NCBI GenBank assembly: GCA_019449655.1
Contig: JAHQXD010000003.1
Coordinates: forward strand, 43,441-90,480
Reading direction: 5' to 3'
From: Ferrigenium straubiae
GTDB lineage: Bacteria; Pseudomonadota; Gammaproteobacteria; Burkholderiales; Gallionellaceae
Length of the DNA: 47,040 nucleotides
Below are positions 23,048-35,266 of this stretch, piece after piece. The notes under the pieces are model-generated. The model was not told the DNA's origin. It worked only from the letters and a program-made list of their open reading frames with translations, and did no database searches. Positions within the stretch are counted from its first letter, which is position 1. Every line of letters starts with the position of its first letter. A program made the translations under genes and the position numbers.

Positions 23048-23650
23048 TTACTTGGCAGGTGTGGGCTTCGGCGCATCGAAACTGACCGCCGGCGGACGGG
23101 AGATTTCCTTCTCGTTCTCCACCGTGAAGTTCGGCTTGACGGCGTAGCCGAACAGCATCGCGGTGAGGTTGCTCGGAAAGGAGCGCACCGCGACGTTGTA
23201 TTCCTGCACCGCCTTGATGTAGCGGTTGCGCGCCACGGTGATGCGGTTTTCGGTGCCTTCGAGCTGCGCCTGCAGGTCGCGGAAATTCGCGTCGGATTTG
23301 AGTTGCGGGTAGTTCTCCGACACCACCAGCAGGCGGCTCAAGGCCGAAGACAGTTCGCCCTGCGCGGCCTGGAATTTCGCAAAGGCCTGTGGGTCGTTGA
23401 TCAGTGCGGGCGTGGCCTGGATGCTGCCGACCCTCGCGCGCGCCTCGGTGACGCCGAGCAGCACGGTCTGCTCCTGCGCGGCAAAGCCCTTGACCGTGTT
23501 CACGAGGTTGGGGATCAAGTCGGCGCGCCGCTGGTACTGATTCAGCACCTCCGACCAGCTCGCCTTGATCTGCTCGTCTGTCGTTTGAAAAGTGTTGTAG
23601 CCGCAGCCGCTCAACAGCAGCGCAAGTAAAGCAATCCATAAGGCACGCAT
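23048..23650 (-). CDS. lemA: LemA family lipoprotein
   Basis: The 200-residue precursor begins MRALWIALLALLLSGCGYNT, with a lipobox LSGC, so it should be lipid-anchored at the envelope. The LemA core is present: VLNQYQRRADLIPNLVNTVK, then ARVGSIQATPALINDPQAFA and the segment LSRLLVVSENYPQLKSDANF. The strand order and length fit the family. AGGAGG precedes the ATG at 23650. It heads a lemA-TPM-TPM group on the minus strand; lemA next to TPM-domain genes is a widely conserved pairing, so the products probably act together at the envelope. The activity is unknown. Confidence 0.94.
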   Translation of the reverse strand: MRALWIALLALLLSGCGYNTFQTTDEQIKASWSEVLNQYQRRADLIPNLVNTVKGFAAQEQTVLLGVTEARARVGSIQATPALINDPQAFAKFQAAQGELSSALSRLLVVSENYPQLKSDANFRDLQAQLEGTENRITVARNRYIKAVQEYNVAVRSFPSNLTAMLFGYAVKPNFTVENEKEISRPPAVSFDAPKPTPAK

Positions 23651-23698
23651 CGTCGGTTCCTCCTGATTGAGTGTCAAAAACGCGCGAAAACTATAGCA

Positions 23699-24871
23699 CT
23701 AAACGGCCTGCCCGGTGGCATGGCCCGACGCCCACGCCCACTGGAAATTGTAGCCGCCAAGCTGGCCGGTCACGTCCACCACCTCGCCGATGAAATACAG
23801 GCCGGGCACGTCGTTGCATTCCATGGTCTTCGACGACAGAGCGCGCGTGTCGATGCCGCCGCAGGTCACTTCGGCCTTGGTGTAGCCCAGCGTGCCGCTT
23901 GGGGTGATCTGCCAGTCGTGCAGGGCGGCGGCGATCTGCTTGCGCTGTTTGTCGTTGTACTGCTTGAGCGGCTTGTTCTCGATCCCGGCCAACTGCGCGC
24001 ACCACGCATCGGCGAAGCTCTTCGGGAACCATTGCGTCAGGTAATTGCTCAGCAATTTCTTGCTGCCCTTCTGCTCGTCCAGCAGGCTTGCCATGTCGCA
24101 ATCCGGCAGCAGGTCGATGTGCAGCGGCTGGCCGTGCTGCCAATAGGATGAGATTTGCAGGATCGCCGGGCCGCTGAGACCTCTATGGGTCACCAGCATG
24201 TTTTCGCGGAACGACTGCTTGCCGAAACTCACCGTAACATCGAGCGAGACGCCGGTCAGGTCGGCGTAGGGCTTCCAGTCGTCCGGCGCGAAGCTCAGCG
24301 GCACTAGGCCGGGTTTGAGCTTGGCGATGGGGATGCCGAACTGCTCGGCGACGTGGTAGCCGAACGGGGTTGCGCCGGTCTTGGGGATGGACAGGCCGCC
24401 GGTGGCGATTACCAGCGACTTCGCCTCGAAGTCGCCGCGCGAAGTGCTAACGTGGAATTTCTTGTCGCGCTCGATTTTTTCGACTTCGCAGGACATGAAG
24501 CGCTTCACGCCCGCCGCATCGCATTCTTCCCTGAGCATCGCGATGATGACTTCGGCTTCGTCGTCGCAGAACAACTGCCCGAGCGTCTTCTCGTGGTAGC
24601 CGATGCCGTGTTTTTGCAGCAGCGCGATGAAGTCGCGCGGCGTGTAGCGCGCGAGCGCCGAGCGGCAGAAATCAGGGTTGGCGGAGATGAAATGCTCCGG
24701 CCCGCTGTTGAGGTTGGTGAAGTTGCAGTGCCCGCCGCCGGAGATGCGGATCTTCTCCGCGAGCTTTTTGGCATGGTCGAGCAGCGCCACGGAACGCCCG
24801 CGCCGTCCGGCCTGCATGGCGCACATCAGACCCGCCGCGCCGGAGCCGATAATAATCACATCTGTTTTCAT
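23699..24871 (-). CDS. HI0933/YhiN-family flavoprotein
   Basis: This 390-residue cytosolic protein binds FAD through the N-terminal Rossmann motif IIGSGAAGLMCAMQAGRRGR. The family signature KIRISGGGHCNFTN follows, and the C-terminal flavin-closing motif FIGEVVDVTGQLGGYNFQWA is intact, as is the segment AEVTCGGIDTRALSSKTMEC. The length matches bacterial YhiN-like NAD(P)/FAD-dependent oxidoreductases, whose substrate is unknown. It lies 48 bases upstream of lemA on the same strand but has no obvious functional tie to it. Confidence 0.93.
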   Translation of the reverse strand: MKTDVIIIGSGAAGLMCAMQAGRRGRSVALLDHAKKLAEKIRISGGGHCNFTNLNSGPEHFISANPDFCRSALARYTPRDFIALLQKHGIGYHEKTLGQLFCDDEAEVIIAMLREECDAAGVKRFMSCEVEKIERDKKFHVSTSRGDFEAKSLVIATGGLSIPKTGATPFGYHVAEQFGIPIAKLKPGLVPLSFAPDDWKPYADLTGVSLDVTVSFGKQSFRENMLVTHRGLSGPAILQISSYWQHGQPLHIDLLPDCDMASLLDEQKGSKKLLSNYLTQWFPKSFADAWCAQLAGIENKPLKQYNDKQRKQIAAALHDWQITPSGTLGYTKAEVTCGGIDTRALSSKTMECNDVPGLYFIGEVVDVTGQLGGYNFQWAWASGHATGQAV

Positions 24872-25130
24872 AGTGTTCTGTTATGCCGAGGAAGGCGCGA
24901 TTATCCCATGTAGCGGCGAGGTGCACTGCGGAAAACCGACAAGGCCTTCAGCAACCTGCCGATTATTGAAGCCATCACGGCGGCTAACGGCCTTCTTCGA
25001 AGAAGGGGAATCCCCCGGCCCATGAAGACAGGGCTCCGAACCGCTTGCCTTGAACAAGCCGCGCAATTCCACGATAATGCCCGCCCTTACCGAACGGCTT
25101 ATTCCACGCTTTAACTTCCGGGTGTTCCAG

Positions 25131-25814
25131 ATGAAAAAATCGATCCGCAATATGAGTTCTTCTTCCAGCCGCCGCGTGGCGCTGATCCTGCTGTGCTCCA
25201 TGGCGGTCGCGGGCTGCGAAAAGCCATTCGCCCTCAAGCCGCCCGAATTCGACATGACGCGTATCAACCAGGACGGCAGCGTGAATGACGGCAAGGACTA
25301 CGCCAAGCAGCCCTGGGTATGCGTGCGGGACAACAAGTCGGGGCTGACTTGGGAAGTGAAAAAAACCGAACCCGGCCTGCACGACATCAACAATACCTAC
25401 ACCTGGTACGACCCGAACCCGGACAGCAACGGCGGCAACGCAGGCAAGGCCAACGGTGGGAAATGCGCCGGCAGCAATTGCGATACCGAGTCTTACGTCA
25501 AGGCGGTCAATGCGGAGAAACTCTGCGGCTCTTCCGACTGGTATCTGCCCAGCCGCTATGAGTTGAACACCATCGTAAACCCCGCCGTTTTCTTCCCCGG
25601 CCCGACTCTGCCCAAGGATTATTTCCCGGAAACCCAGCCCGGAAAATACTGGACCGACACGACTTTCAAAACCAATCGCGCCGCCGCCTGGGTATGGCGC
25701 TTCGATCACGGCAGCGATTACGTCGAGGACAAGTTCGAAGGGCTTAACGTCAGGCTAGCCTACGCCGCCCCGAAAAAACCCGGCGCACCCGCACCACAAC
25801 CGCCCGCCAAATAG
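25131..25814 (+). CDS. DUF1566 / Lcl_C-domain lipoprotein
   Basis: The 227-residue precursor starts MKKSIRNMSSSSSRRVALIL and has a lipobox in MAVAGC, so it is probably a lipoprotein. The mature part is a DUF1566 (Lcl C-terminal) domain: VCVRDNKSGLTWEVKKTEPG, TYTWYDPNPDSNGGNAGKAN, a Cys pair around GGKCAGSNCD, and the hallmark SSDWYLPSRYELNTIV followed by KYWTDTTF. The C-terminus is Pro/Ala-rich. The family includes parts of surface and adhesin-like proteins. The start at 25131 gives the signal peptide; earlier in-frame starts do not. It converges on a small cytochrome c gene. Confidence 0.8.
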   Translation: MKKSIRNMSSSSSRRVALILLCSMAVAGCEKPFALKPPEFDMTRINQDGSVNDGKDYAKQPWVCVRDNKSGLTWEVKKTEPGLHDINNTYTWYDPNPDSNGGNAGKANGGKCAGSNCDTESYVKAVNAEKLCGSSDWYLPSRYELNTIVNPAVFFPGPTLPKDYFPETQPGKYWTDTTFKTNRAAAWVWRFDHGSDYVEDKFEGLNVRLAYAAPKKPGAPAPQPPAK

Positions 25815-25853
25815 CCTGGAACGCTGCCCCTCCGTCCCATTGCAGAACGGGAA

Positions 25854-26183
25854 TCAGCGGAGGGACAGGATAAACTGCACCAGGGTCTTGATGTCGTCAT
25901 CGGCCAGCCTCGCATAGGCCGGCATGGCGGCTTTGCCCCATACGCCGCCCTTGCTGCCGTTTTTGATGATCCCGGCCAGACGCTTCGGCGCAGCGGCATC
26001 ATTGGCGTATTTCCTGCCGATATCCCGCAGCGACGGCCCCAGGATCGGCTTGTCCATGCCATGACAATTGAAGCAGCCCTTCTTCCTGGCCAAGGCCTTG
26101 AACGCCGCCGCATCCACCGCCGCCTCCGCCTGCCCGGCGAACATCAGCGCGATCGCCGCGATACCTGCCCACTGTGCCTTCAT
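25854..26183 (-). CDS. Small class I cytochrome c
   Basis: The 109-residue precursor has a signal peptide (MKAQWAGIAAIALMFAGQAE, cleavage after an Ala-rich stretch) and an 80-residue haem domain with CFNCHG and a C-terminal Met ligand in AAMPAYARLADDDIKTLV. The pattern LGPSLRDIGRKYAND is typical of cytochrome c551/c552-type electron carriers. The mature protein is periplasmic and could accept electrons from the bc1 complex at 16.6-19.2 kb; that link is inference. GGAGG lies upstream of the ATG. It is divergent from the MtfA gene. Confidence 0.93.
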   Translation of the reverse strand: MKAQWAGIAAIALMFAGQAEAAVDAAAFKALARKKGCFNCHGMDKPILGPSLRDIGRKYANDAAAPKRLAGIIKNGSKGGVWGKAAMPAYARLADDDIKTLVQFILSLR

Positions 26184-26303
26184 ATTAACCTCCTCGGAAT
26201 TCAACGCCGGCGTGCTACGCTAACGCCCGCTTCACGATTATTTAAACACAAAAATTGCACAGCGCATGAGAGCCTGTTTCGTTTGTCATTCATTTGAAAG
26301 AAG

Positions 26304-27089
26304 ATGGGCTGGAGCCTGAAAAACTGGCGCAGGCGGCGCGCCCTGCGGCATGCGGCGTTGCCGGATGCGGCTTGGTGCGCCGCCGCATCCGGCCTGTCCG
26401 TGTTGCGCGGACTTTCGGAAGAAGAACTGGAGCGGCTGCGCGAACTGACCACCCTGTTCTTGAACGAGAAGCAGGTGGTCGCGGCCGGCGGTTTTTCCCT
26501 GGACGACGACATGCGGATCAGGATCGTCGCCCAAGCCTGCCTGCCCATCCTCAATCTCGGGCTGGATTACTACGCGGGCTGGGTGTCGGTGATCGTCTAT
26601 CCCGGCGAGTTCGTACCGGAGCATGAGTTCATGGATGAGGCCGGCGTAGTGCATGTCGTGCGTGACGCGATGATGGGAGAATCCTGGGAGCGCGGGCCGG
26701 TGGTGTTGTCCGGCGCCGACGCGCTACACTACGGCGAGCACGACGGCGCCAACGTGGTGATCCACGAATTCGCCCACAAGCTGGACATGCTGAACGGCGC
26801 GATGAACGGTTACCCGCCGCTGCACCGGGGGATGTCCTCCGAACAATGGGCGCAGACCTTCGGCGCGGCCTATGCCGACTTCTGCACCAAGGCGGAAAGG
26901 GATGAGGAGATGGCGATAGACCCTTACGGCGCCGAAAACCCGGCCGAATTTTTCGCCGTGACCAGTGAGGCATTCTTCGAAACGCCCCATGTCCTGCAAC
27001 GGGAATACCCGGACGTGTACCGGCAACTCGCGGCCTTCTACCTTCAGGATCCGGTCAGGCGACACCCCGAAACAGGTTCCGGCATTTGA
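26304..27089 (+). CDS. mtfA: MtfA-like zinc peptidase, family M90
   Basis: This 261-residue cytosolic zinc metallopeptidase has the motif HEFAH at residues 154-158 within [20 protein letters not shown], and the third-ligand region near [20 protein letters not shown]. In enteric bacteria MtfA senses the repressor Mlc and is a peptidase; the local partner here is not visible. The N-terminus ([20 protein letters not shown]) is strongly basic, as in other members. The ATG at 26304 is preceded by GAAAGAAG. The carA promoter overlaps its last codons. Confidence 0.9.
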   Translation: MGWSLKNWRRRRALRHAALPDAAWCAAASGLSVLRGLSEEELERLRELTTLFLNEKQVVAAGGFSLDDDMRIRIVAQACLPILNLGLDYYAGWVSVIVYPGEFVPEHEFMDEAGVVHVVRDAMMGESWERGPVVLSGADALHYGEHDGANVVIHEFAHKLDMLNGAMNGYPPLHRGMSSEQWAQTFGAAYADFCTKAERDEEMAIDPYGAENPAEFFAVTSEAFFETPHVLQREYPDVYRQLAAFYLQDPVRRHPETGSGI

Positions 27090-27114
27090 TGCCGCCCGCC
27101 TGATCCGCTATAAT
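27086..27114 (+). promoter_or_regulatory. carAB promoter
   Basis: TTGATG (27086-27091) and TATAAT (27109-27114) are separated by exactly 17 bases, a near-consensus sigma-70 promoter. The -35 overlaps the stop codon of the MtfA gene. Transcription should start near 27121, just before the leader hairpin. Confidence 0.8.
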
Positions 27115-27126
27115 GCGCACAATTCA

Positions 27127-27160
27127 AAGCGGGATGAACGCACGGTTCGTCCCGCTTCTT
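27127..27160 (+). promoter_or_regulatory. carA leader hairpin, possible attenuator
   Basis: AAGCGGGATGAAC pairs with GTTCGTCCCGCTT (13 pairs, one G-T) around a 5-base loop, followed by CTTTATG. It begins only about 13 bases after the -10 and ends about 30 bases before the carA GTG. The shape is that of an intrinsic terminator with a short T tail, so transcriptional control of carAB by attenuation is plausible. No leader peptide is visible. Confidence 0.6.
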
Positions 27161-27186
27161 TATGTAAACCGCTTTGGGAGCATCCG

Positions 27187-28314
<1,128 letters not shown>

Positions 28315-28316
28315 TC

Positions 28317-28391
28317 GTTAGACGCTAGTCGCTAGTTGAGATAGCGATCAGCGGTTTAACTAGCGACTAGAGACTAACGTCTAACGACTGA
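28317..28391. repeat. Inverted repeat of CTAGTCG-like units between carA and carB
   Basis: The left arm CTAGTCGTTAGACGCTAGTC continues GCTAGTT, and the right arm reads AACTAGCGACTAGAGACTAA then CGTCTAACGACT, an imperfect inverted copy. Each arm is built from degenerate 7-base units such as CTAGTCG and TTAGACG. It fills the whole carA-carB gap and would form a long hairpin in the shared transcript. Confidence 0.8.
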
Positions 28392-28395
28392 GAAA

Positions 28396-31300
28396 ATGCC
28401 AAAACGTAACGACCTAAAATCCATCCTCATCATCGGCGCCGGCCCCATCGTCATCGGGCAGGCGTGCGAGTTCGACTATTCCGGCGCGCAGGCCTGCAAG
28501 GCGCTGCGCGAGGAAGGCTATCGCGTCATCCTGGTGAACTCGAACCCGGCCACCATCATGACCGACCCGGAGATGGCGGATGCGACCTACATCGAGCCGA
28601 TCACTTGGCAGATGGTGGCCAAGATCATCGCGAGGGAAAAACCGGATGCGATCCTGCCGACCATGGGCGGGCAGACTGCGCTGAACTGCGCGCTCGACCT
28701 GGCCAAGCATGGCGTGCTGGAAAAATACAATGTCGAGATGATAGGCGCGTCGCGCGAGGCCATCGACAAGGCCGAAGACCGCGAGAAGTTCAAGCAGGCG
28801 ATGAACAAGATCGGCCTGTCCTCGGCGCGCTCCGCCATCGCGCACAGTATGGAAGAGGCGTTGCAGGTGCAGCAGGCGATGGGCTACCCGACCATCATCC
28901 GCCCGTCGTTCACCATGGGCGGCTCGGGCGGCGGCATCGCCTACAACCGCGAGGAATTCGTCGAAATCTGCGAGCGCGGGCTGGAGGCCTCGCCGACGCG
29001 CGAGTTGCTGATCGAGGAATCGCTGCTCGGCTGGAAAGAATTCGAGATGGAGGTGGTGCGCGACCGCAACGACAACTGCATCATCATCTGCTCCATCGAG
29101 AACCTCGACCCGATGGGCGTGCACACCGGCGACTCGATTACCGTCGCCCCGGCGCAGACGCTCACCGACAAGGAATACCAGATCATGCGCGACGCGAGCC
29201 TCGCGGTGCTGCGCGAGATCGGCGTGGACACCGGCGGCTCCAACGTGCAGTTCGCCGTCAACCCGGACGACGGGCGCATGGTGGTGATCGAGATGAACCC
29301 GCGCGTGTCGCGCTCTTCCGCGCTGGCCTCCAAGGCGACCGGCTTCCCGATCGCCAAGGTCGCGGCCAAACTGGCCGTGGGCTACACGCTCGACGAGCTG
29401 AAGAACGACATTACCGGCGGCGCGACCCCGGCCTCGTTCGAACCGACCATCGACTACGTGGTCACGAAAATTCCCAGATTTGCCTTCGAAAAATTCCCGC
29501 AGGCCAACGACCGCCTGACCACGCAGATGAAATCGGTCGGCGAGGTGATGGCGATCGGCCGCACCTTCCAGGAGTCGTTCCAGAAGGCCTTGCGCGGCCT
29601 GGAAGTCGGCGTCAACGGACTGGACAGCAAATACACCGACCGCGAAGCGCTGATCGCCGAGCTTGGCAATCCGGGGCCGGATCGTATCTGGGCGGTCGGC
29701 GATGCTTTCCGTATGGGCATGAGCGTCGAGGAAGTATTTAACGTCAGCAAGATCGACCCGTGGTTCCTGGTGCAGATTGCCGACATCATCCGTCAGGAAG
29801 GCGAGTTGAAAGACCGCATGCTGGAGAGCCTGGATGCCGACCACATGCGCGCCCTGAAGCGCAGCGGTTTCGCCGATGCGCGTCTGGCAAGGCTGCTGGG
29901 CACCGACGATGCGGCAGTGCGCGCCTATCGCCACGCGCTGGGCGTGCGCCCGGTGTTCAAGCGCGTCGACACCTGCGCGGCCGAGTTTGCGACCAACACC
30001 GCCTACATGTACTCGACCTACGAGGAAGAGTGCGAATCGCAGCCGACCGGCAAGAAAAAGATCATGGTGCTGGGCGGCGGTCCGAACCGCATCGGCCAAG
30101 GCATCGAGTTCGACTACTGCTGCGTGCATGCCGCGCTGGCGATGCGCGAGGACGGCTACGAGACCATCATGGTCAACTGCAACCCGGAGACCGTCTCGAC
30201 CGACTACGATACTTCCGACCGCCTGTACTTCGAGCCGCTGACGCTGGAGGACGTGCTGGAAGTCGTCGCGGTGGAAAAACCGGTCGGCGTGATCGTGCAA
30301 TACGGCGGCCAGACGCCGCTGAAGCTGGCGCACGGACTGGAAAAGAACGGCGTGCCCATCATCGGCACCTCGGTCGACATGATCGACTGCGCGGAAGACC
30401 GCGCGCGCTTCCAGACCATGCTGAAGAAACTGAACCTGAAGCAGCCGCCCAACCGCACCGCGAGCCATGTGGCCGAGGCGGTGGCGGGCGCCGCCGAGAT
30501 CGGCTATCCGCTGGTGATGCGTCCTTCCAACGTGCTGGGCGGTCGCGGCATGGAGATCATCCATGCGCAGGCCGACCTGGAGCGCTACATGCGCGATGCG
30601 GAAGAGCTGGCCAAGACCTGGCCCGAGCGTCTGCCGATTTTGCTCGACCGCTTCCTGAACGACGCGATCGAAGTGGACGTGGATGCGGTGTCCGACGGCC
30701 AGCAGGTCATCATCGGCGGCATCATGGAACACATCGAGCAGGCGGGCGTGCACTCCGGCGACTCGGCCTGTTCCCTGCCGCCGTATTCGTTATCCGCCGC
30801 GATGCAGGACGAACTGCGCCGCCAGACTGTGGCGATGGCCAAGGAACTCAACGTGATCGGCCTGATGAACGTGCAGTTTGCGATCCAGGGCGACACCGTG
30901 TATGTGCTGGAAGTGAATCCGCGCGCTTCGCGCACCGTGCCCTATGTGTCCAAGGCGACCGGCGTGCCGCTGGCAAAAGTCGCGGCGCGCTGCATGGCCG
31001 GCCAGACGCTCGCGCAGCAGGGCGTCACGAAGGAAGTCATCCCGCCGTACTACTCGGTCAAGGAGGCGGTGTTCCCGTTCATCAAGTTCCCCGGCGTGGA
31101 CACCATCCTCGGCCCGGAGATGAAATCCACCGGCGAGGTGATGGGCGTCGGCGAGACCTTCGCCGAGGCGTTCGTAAAGTCGCAACTCGCGGCGAGCGTG
31201 AAGCTGCCGAAGGAAGGCAAGATATTCCTCAGCGTGCGCGAGGCGGACAAGCCGGGCGCTGCCGAGGTCGCGCGCTCGCTGGTAGAGCTGGGCTTCACCA

Positions 31301-31614
31301 TCCTCGCGACGCGCGGTACGGCGGCGGTAATCCGCAAGGCCGGCGTCGAAGTGACGGTAGTGAACAAGGTCGCGGAAGGTCGCCCGCACATCGTGGACAT
31401 GATCAAGAACGGCGAGGTCAGCCTCATCGTCAACACCGTGGACAGCAAGCCCTCCGCAATGCGCGACTCATATTCCATCCGTCATGCCGCCCTGCAGGGG
31501 CGGATAACCTATTACACCACGCTGGCCGGCGCACGTGCTGCCTGCGTGGGAATGCAGCATCTGGCCGAGTTGCAGGTGTATGACCTGCAGGCGCTGCAAC
31601 AGCGTCTGCTTTAA
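28396..31614 (+). CDS. carB: Carbamoyl-phosphate synthase large subunit
   Basis: This cytosolic 1072-residue subunit makes carbamoyl phosphate from bicarbonate, ammonia from CarA and two ATP. The two homologous halves are visible. The first begins [20 protein letters not shown], the second [20 protein letters not shown] near residue 555. Each has an ATP-grasp core ([20 protein letters not shown] and [20 protein letters not shown]). The C-terminal MGS-like allosteric domain starts near residue 935 ([20 protein letters not shown]), so UMP and ornithine control is likely. Length is normal. greA follows 22 bases after the stop. Confidence 0.98.
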   Translation: MPKRNDLKSILIIGAGPIVIGQACEFDYSGAQACKALREEGYRVILVNSNPATIMTDPEMADATYIEPITWQMVAKIIAREKPDAILPTMGGQTALNCALDLAKHGVLEKYNVEMIGASREAIDKAEDREKFKQAMNKIGLSSARSAIAHSMEEALQVQQAMGYPTIIRPSFTMGGSGGGIAYNREEFVEICERGLEASPTRELLIEESLLGWKEFEMEVVRDRNDNCIIICSIENLDPMGVHTGDSITVAPAQTLTDKEYQIMRDASLAVLREIGVDTGGSNVQFAVNPDDGRMVVIEMNPRVSRSSALASKATGFPIAKVAAKLAVGYTLDELKNDITGGATPASFEPTIDYVVTKIPRFAFEKFPQANDRLTTQMKSVGEVMAIGRTFQESFQKALRGLEVGVNGLDSKYTDREALIAELGNPGPDRIWAVGDAFRMGMSVEEVFNVSKIDPWFLVQIADIIRQEGELKDRMLESLDADHMRALKRSGFADARLARLLGTDDAAVRAYRHALGVRPVFKRVDTCAAEFATNTAYMYSTYEEECESQPTGKKKIMVLGGGPNRIGQGIEFDYCCVHAALAMREDGYETIMVNCNPETVSTDYDTSDRLYFEPLTLEDVLEVVAVEKPVGVIVQYGGQTPLKLAHGLEKNGVPIIGTSVDMIDCAEDRARFQTMLKKLNLKQPPNRTASHVAEAVAGAAEIGYPLVMRPSNVLGGRGMEIIHAQADLERYMRDAEELAKTWPERLPILLDRFLNDAIEVDVDAVSDGQQVIIGGIMEHIEQAGVHSGDSACSLPPYSLSAAMQDELRRQTVAMAKELNVIGLMNVQFAIQGDTVYVLEVNPRASRTVPYVSKATGVPLAKVAARCMAGQTLAQQGVTKEVIPPYYSVKEAVFPFIKFPGVDTILGPEMKSTGEVMGVGETFAEAFVKSQLAASVKLPKEGKIFLSVREADKPGAAEVARSLVELGFTILATRGTAAVIRKAGVEVTVVNKVAEGRPHIVDMIKNGEVSLIVNTVDSKPSAMRDSYSIRHAALQGRITYYTTLAGARAACVGMQHLAELQVYDLQALQQRLL

Positions 31615-31636
31615 CGAAACATGAGGAAGCACAGGC

Positions 31637-32113
31637 ATGAGTAAAATCCCATTGACTCTCGTCGGCGCGGAATTGCTGCGCCAGGAACTGCACCGCCTCA
31701 AGGCGGTAGAACGCCCGGCGGTGATCAACGCCATCTCCGAGGCGCGCGCGCAGGGCGACTTGTCTGAAAACGCCGAATACGACGCCGCCAAGGAGCGTCA
31801 GGGGTTCGTCGAGGGGCGCATCGTCGAACTGGAAGCGAAGCTGGGCAGCGCGCAGATCATCGACCCGAAGACCATCAGCGCCGGCGGGCGTTGCGTGTTC
31901 GGCTCAACCGTGGTGCTGGAAGACGTCAACAACGGCGATGTCGTCACCTACCAGATCGTCGGCGACGACGAGGCCAATATCCGTGAGCGCAAGATTTCCA
32001 TCAGTTCGCCGATCGCGCGCGCGCTGATCGGCAAGATGAGCGGCGACATCGCCGAAGTGCAGGCGCCGGGCGGGGTGCGGGAATACGAAGTGGTGGACGT
32101 ACAGTATATTTGA
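31637..32113 (+). CDS. greA: Transcription elongation factor GreA
   Basis: GreA rescues backtracked RNA polymerase by stimulating transcript cleavage. The 158-residue product has the N-terminal coiled coil with the acidic tip ([20 protein letters not shown]), where the two acidic residues act in the polymerase channel, and the C-terminal FKBP-like domain ([20 protein letters not shown], then [20 protein letters not shown]). The length is standard. It follows carB closely with AGGAAG before the ATG, so it is probably on the carAB transcript, a gene order common in betaproteobacteria. Confidence 0.98.
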   Translation: MSKIPLTLVGAELLRQELHRLKAVERPAVINAISEARAQGDLSENAEYDAAKERQGFVEGRIVELEAKLGSAQIIDPKTISAGGRCVFGSTVVLEDVNNGDVVTYQIVGDDEANIRERKISISSPIARALIGKMSGDIAEVQAPGGVREYEVVDVQYI

Positions 32114-32114
32114 T

Positions 32115-32187
32115 GTAGGGTGGGCACGCTTTTTGTGCCCACGCGTGAATCAGCACCGCGTGGGCAGATGAACCCTGCCCACCCTAC
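32115..32187. repeat. GTAGGGTGGGC-family palindromic repeat
   Basis: GTAGGGTGGGCACGCTTTTT then GTGCCCACGCG on the left and CGCGTGGGCAGATGAACCCT then GCCCACCCTAC on the right form a large palindrome. It fills the gap between the convergent greA and yhbY genes, beginning two bases after the greA stop and ending five bases before the yhbY stop. It probably acts as a two-way terminator. Confidence 0.85.
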
Positions 32188-32191
32188 CTGC

Positions 32192-32545
32192 TCAGGTACG
32201 GCTACCGAGCTGCTTCTTGGTCAGCGGTTTCTTGCCCTTGTGGCGCGGCGCTTTCCTGATTTCCGGCAACTGCGCCTCCGGGTTGGACTGGTAGACCACC
32301 AGGATCTTGCCGATATGCTGCACCGGGGCGGCGTTCAGTTTGGTGCAGATTTCCGCGAGGATGGCTTCGCGCTGCGGCCGTTCCGCCATGACCCGGATCT
32401 TGATGAGCTCGTGGATTTTCAGGCTCGCAGCGATCTCCTTCAGCACCGCTTCGGTCAAACCGGCATTGCCTATCATCACCGTCGGATTCAAGGCGTGGGC
32501 GCGACCTTTCAGGGCAAGGCGTTCGGATACGGTAAGGGATAGCAT
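32192..32545 (-). CDS. yhbY: YhbY family RNA-binding (CRM-domain) protein
   Basis: The 117-residue product is a CRM domain, a small KH-like RNA-binding fold associated with the 50S subunit precursor. It starts MLSLTVSERLALKGRAHALN, then has PTVMIGNAGLTEAVLKEIAA and the motif HELIKIRVMAERPQREAILA. A GxxG-type loop is visible in IGNAGLTE. The C-terminus is very basic (RHKGKKPLTKKQLGSRT). The start at 32545 has AAGG six bases upstream; a start at 32569 is possible but adds eight atypical residues. It is divergent from rlmE, with only 36 bases between the starts, as in many proteobacteria. Confidence 0.94.
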   Translation of the reverse strand: MLSLTVSERLALKGRAHALNPTVMIGNAGLTEAVLKEIAASLKIHELIKIRVMAERPQREAILAEICTKLNAAPVQHIGKILVVYQSNPEAQLPEIRKAPRHKGKKPLTKKQLGSRT

Positions 32546-32581
32546 AATGACCTTTTTTGAACAGGGCATGGATTTTAAACG

Positions 32582-33202
32582 ATGAAGCCGTCCAAAACCA
32601 GCAAACAATGGATGCGCGAGCATATCAACGACCCTTTCGTGCAGCTTGCGCAGAAGGAAGGCCGCCGCTCGCGCGCCGCCTACAAGCTGCTGGAGATCGA
32701 TGCCAAGGACCACCTGCTCAAGCCCGGCATGGTCGTGGTGGATCTCGGCGCGACGCCGGGCGGCTGGTCGCAGGTGGCGGCAAGCAAGGTCGGGCGTAGC
32801 GGCAAGGTCATCGCGCTGGACCTGCTGCCGCTCGACCCGCTGGCCGGGGTGGAGTTCATCCAGGGAGATTTCCGCGACGCTGCCGTGCTGGAGCAACTGG
32901 AAGATTTGCTGCAAGGCAAACCGGTTGGTCTTGTGATTTGCGACATGTCCCCCAATATATGCGGTGTCGCATCGGCCGATCAGGCGCGCGCCATGCATCT
33001 TGCGGAACTGGCGATGGAATTCGCGCTCGAACACCTGAAACCCGGCGGCAGCTTCCTCGTCAAGGTGTTCCAGGGCGCGGGGTTCGAGGATTTCCACCGC
33101 CTGATGCGCAGCCGTTTCGCCAAGGTGGCCACGCGCAAACCCAAGGCGTCGCGCGACCGGAGCAGCGAGTTGTATCTGCTGGCTACCGGAAAGCTTGAGT
33201 AA
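32582..33202 (+). CDS. rlmE: 23S rRNA (U2552-2'-O) methyltransferase
   Basis: RlmE (FtsJ/RrmJ) methylates the ribose of U2552 in 23S rRNA late in 50S assembly. The 206-residue product has the SAM-binding motif [20 protein letters not shown], motif [22 protein letters not shown] with the catalytic Asp, and the catalytic Lys region [20 protein letters not shown]. The N-terminal Lys-rich segment [24 protein letters not shown] (K-T-S-K at 5-8) is also as expected. Gene order rlmE-ftsH with divergent yhbY is a strong conserved context. Confidence 0.97.
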   Translation: MKPSKTSKQWMREHINDPFVQLAQKEGRRSRAAYKLLEIDAKDHLLKPGMVVVDLGATPGGWSQVAASKVGRSGKVIALDLLPLDPLAGVEFIQGDFRDAAVLEQLEDLLQGKPVGLVICDMSPNICGVASADQARAMHLAELAMEFALEHLKPGGSFLVKVFQGAGFEDFHRLMRSRFAKVATRKPKASRDRSSELYLLATGKLE

Positions 33203-33205
33203 TCG

Positions 33206-33211
33206 TATAAT
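33206..33211 (+). promoter_or_regulatory. Candidate -10 of an ftsH promoter
   Basis: A perfect TATAAT lies in the rlmE-ftsH gap, just after the rlmE stop and 53 bases before the ftsH start. No convincing -35 is 16-18 bases upstream. In other bacteria ftsH has its own heat-shock promoter in addition to read-through; I cannot see a clear sigma-32 pair here. Confidence 0.35.
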
Positions 33212-33263
33212 ACATAGTCTAATGACCCGGCTTGGCAATCGCGGTGCCGCTTAAGGAGCTATC

Positions 33264-35168
<1,905 letters not shown>

Positions 35169-35173
35169 AAGAC

Positions 35174-35266
35174 CGTGAAATGTGAAAAGTGAAACGGGAA
35201 AGGTAAAAACAGCAGGGCTCTACGTTTCACATTTCACATTTCACATTTCACGTTTCACCTTTCACA
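35174..35266. repeat. Inverted repeat of TTTCACA-like units abutting folP
   Basis: GTGAAATGTGAAAAGTGAAA at 35175-35194 is opposed by a tandem run CATTTCACATTTCACATTTC with ACGTTTCACCTTTCACA at 35229-35265. The unit is about 7 bases (TTTCACA, TTTCACG). It fills the ftsH-folP gap and ends at the folP start codon, so no normal ribosome site remains in front of the ATG. Confidence 0.85.

Noticed and set aside
26965..27186. Extended carA N-terminus from an upstream ATG
   Set aside because: It would read through the 3' end of the MtfA gene, the promoter and the leader hairpin, and CarA proteins begin at the GTG position used.
28414..30753. A 779-codon open frame antisense to carB
   Set aside because: It is a shadow of a GC-rich gene. 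The sense strand encodes a full CarB with all motifs, and the antisense product is His/Arg/Val-rich low-complexity sequence with no family character.
35174..35266. TTTCACA array considered as a CRISPR or phase-variable tract
   Set aside because: Units are 7 bases without spacers, so it is not CRISPR. It lies outside the main folP frame, and one arm is inverted, which does not fit a simple phase-variation tract.
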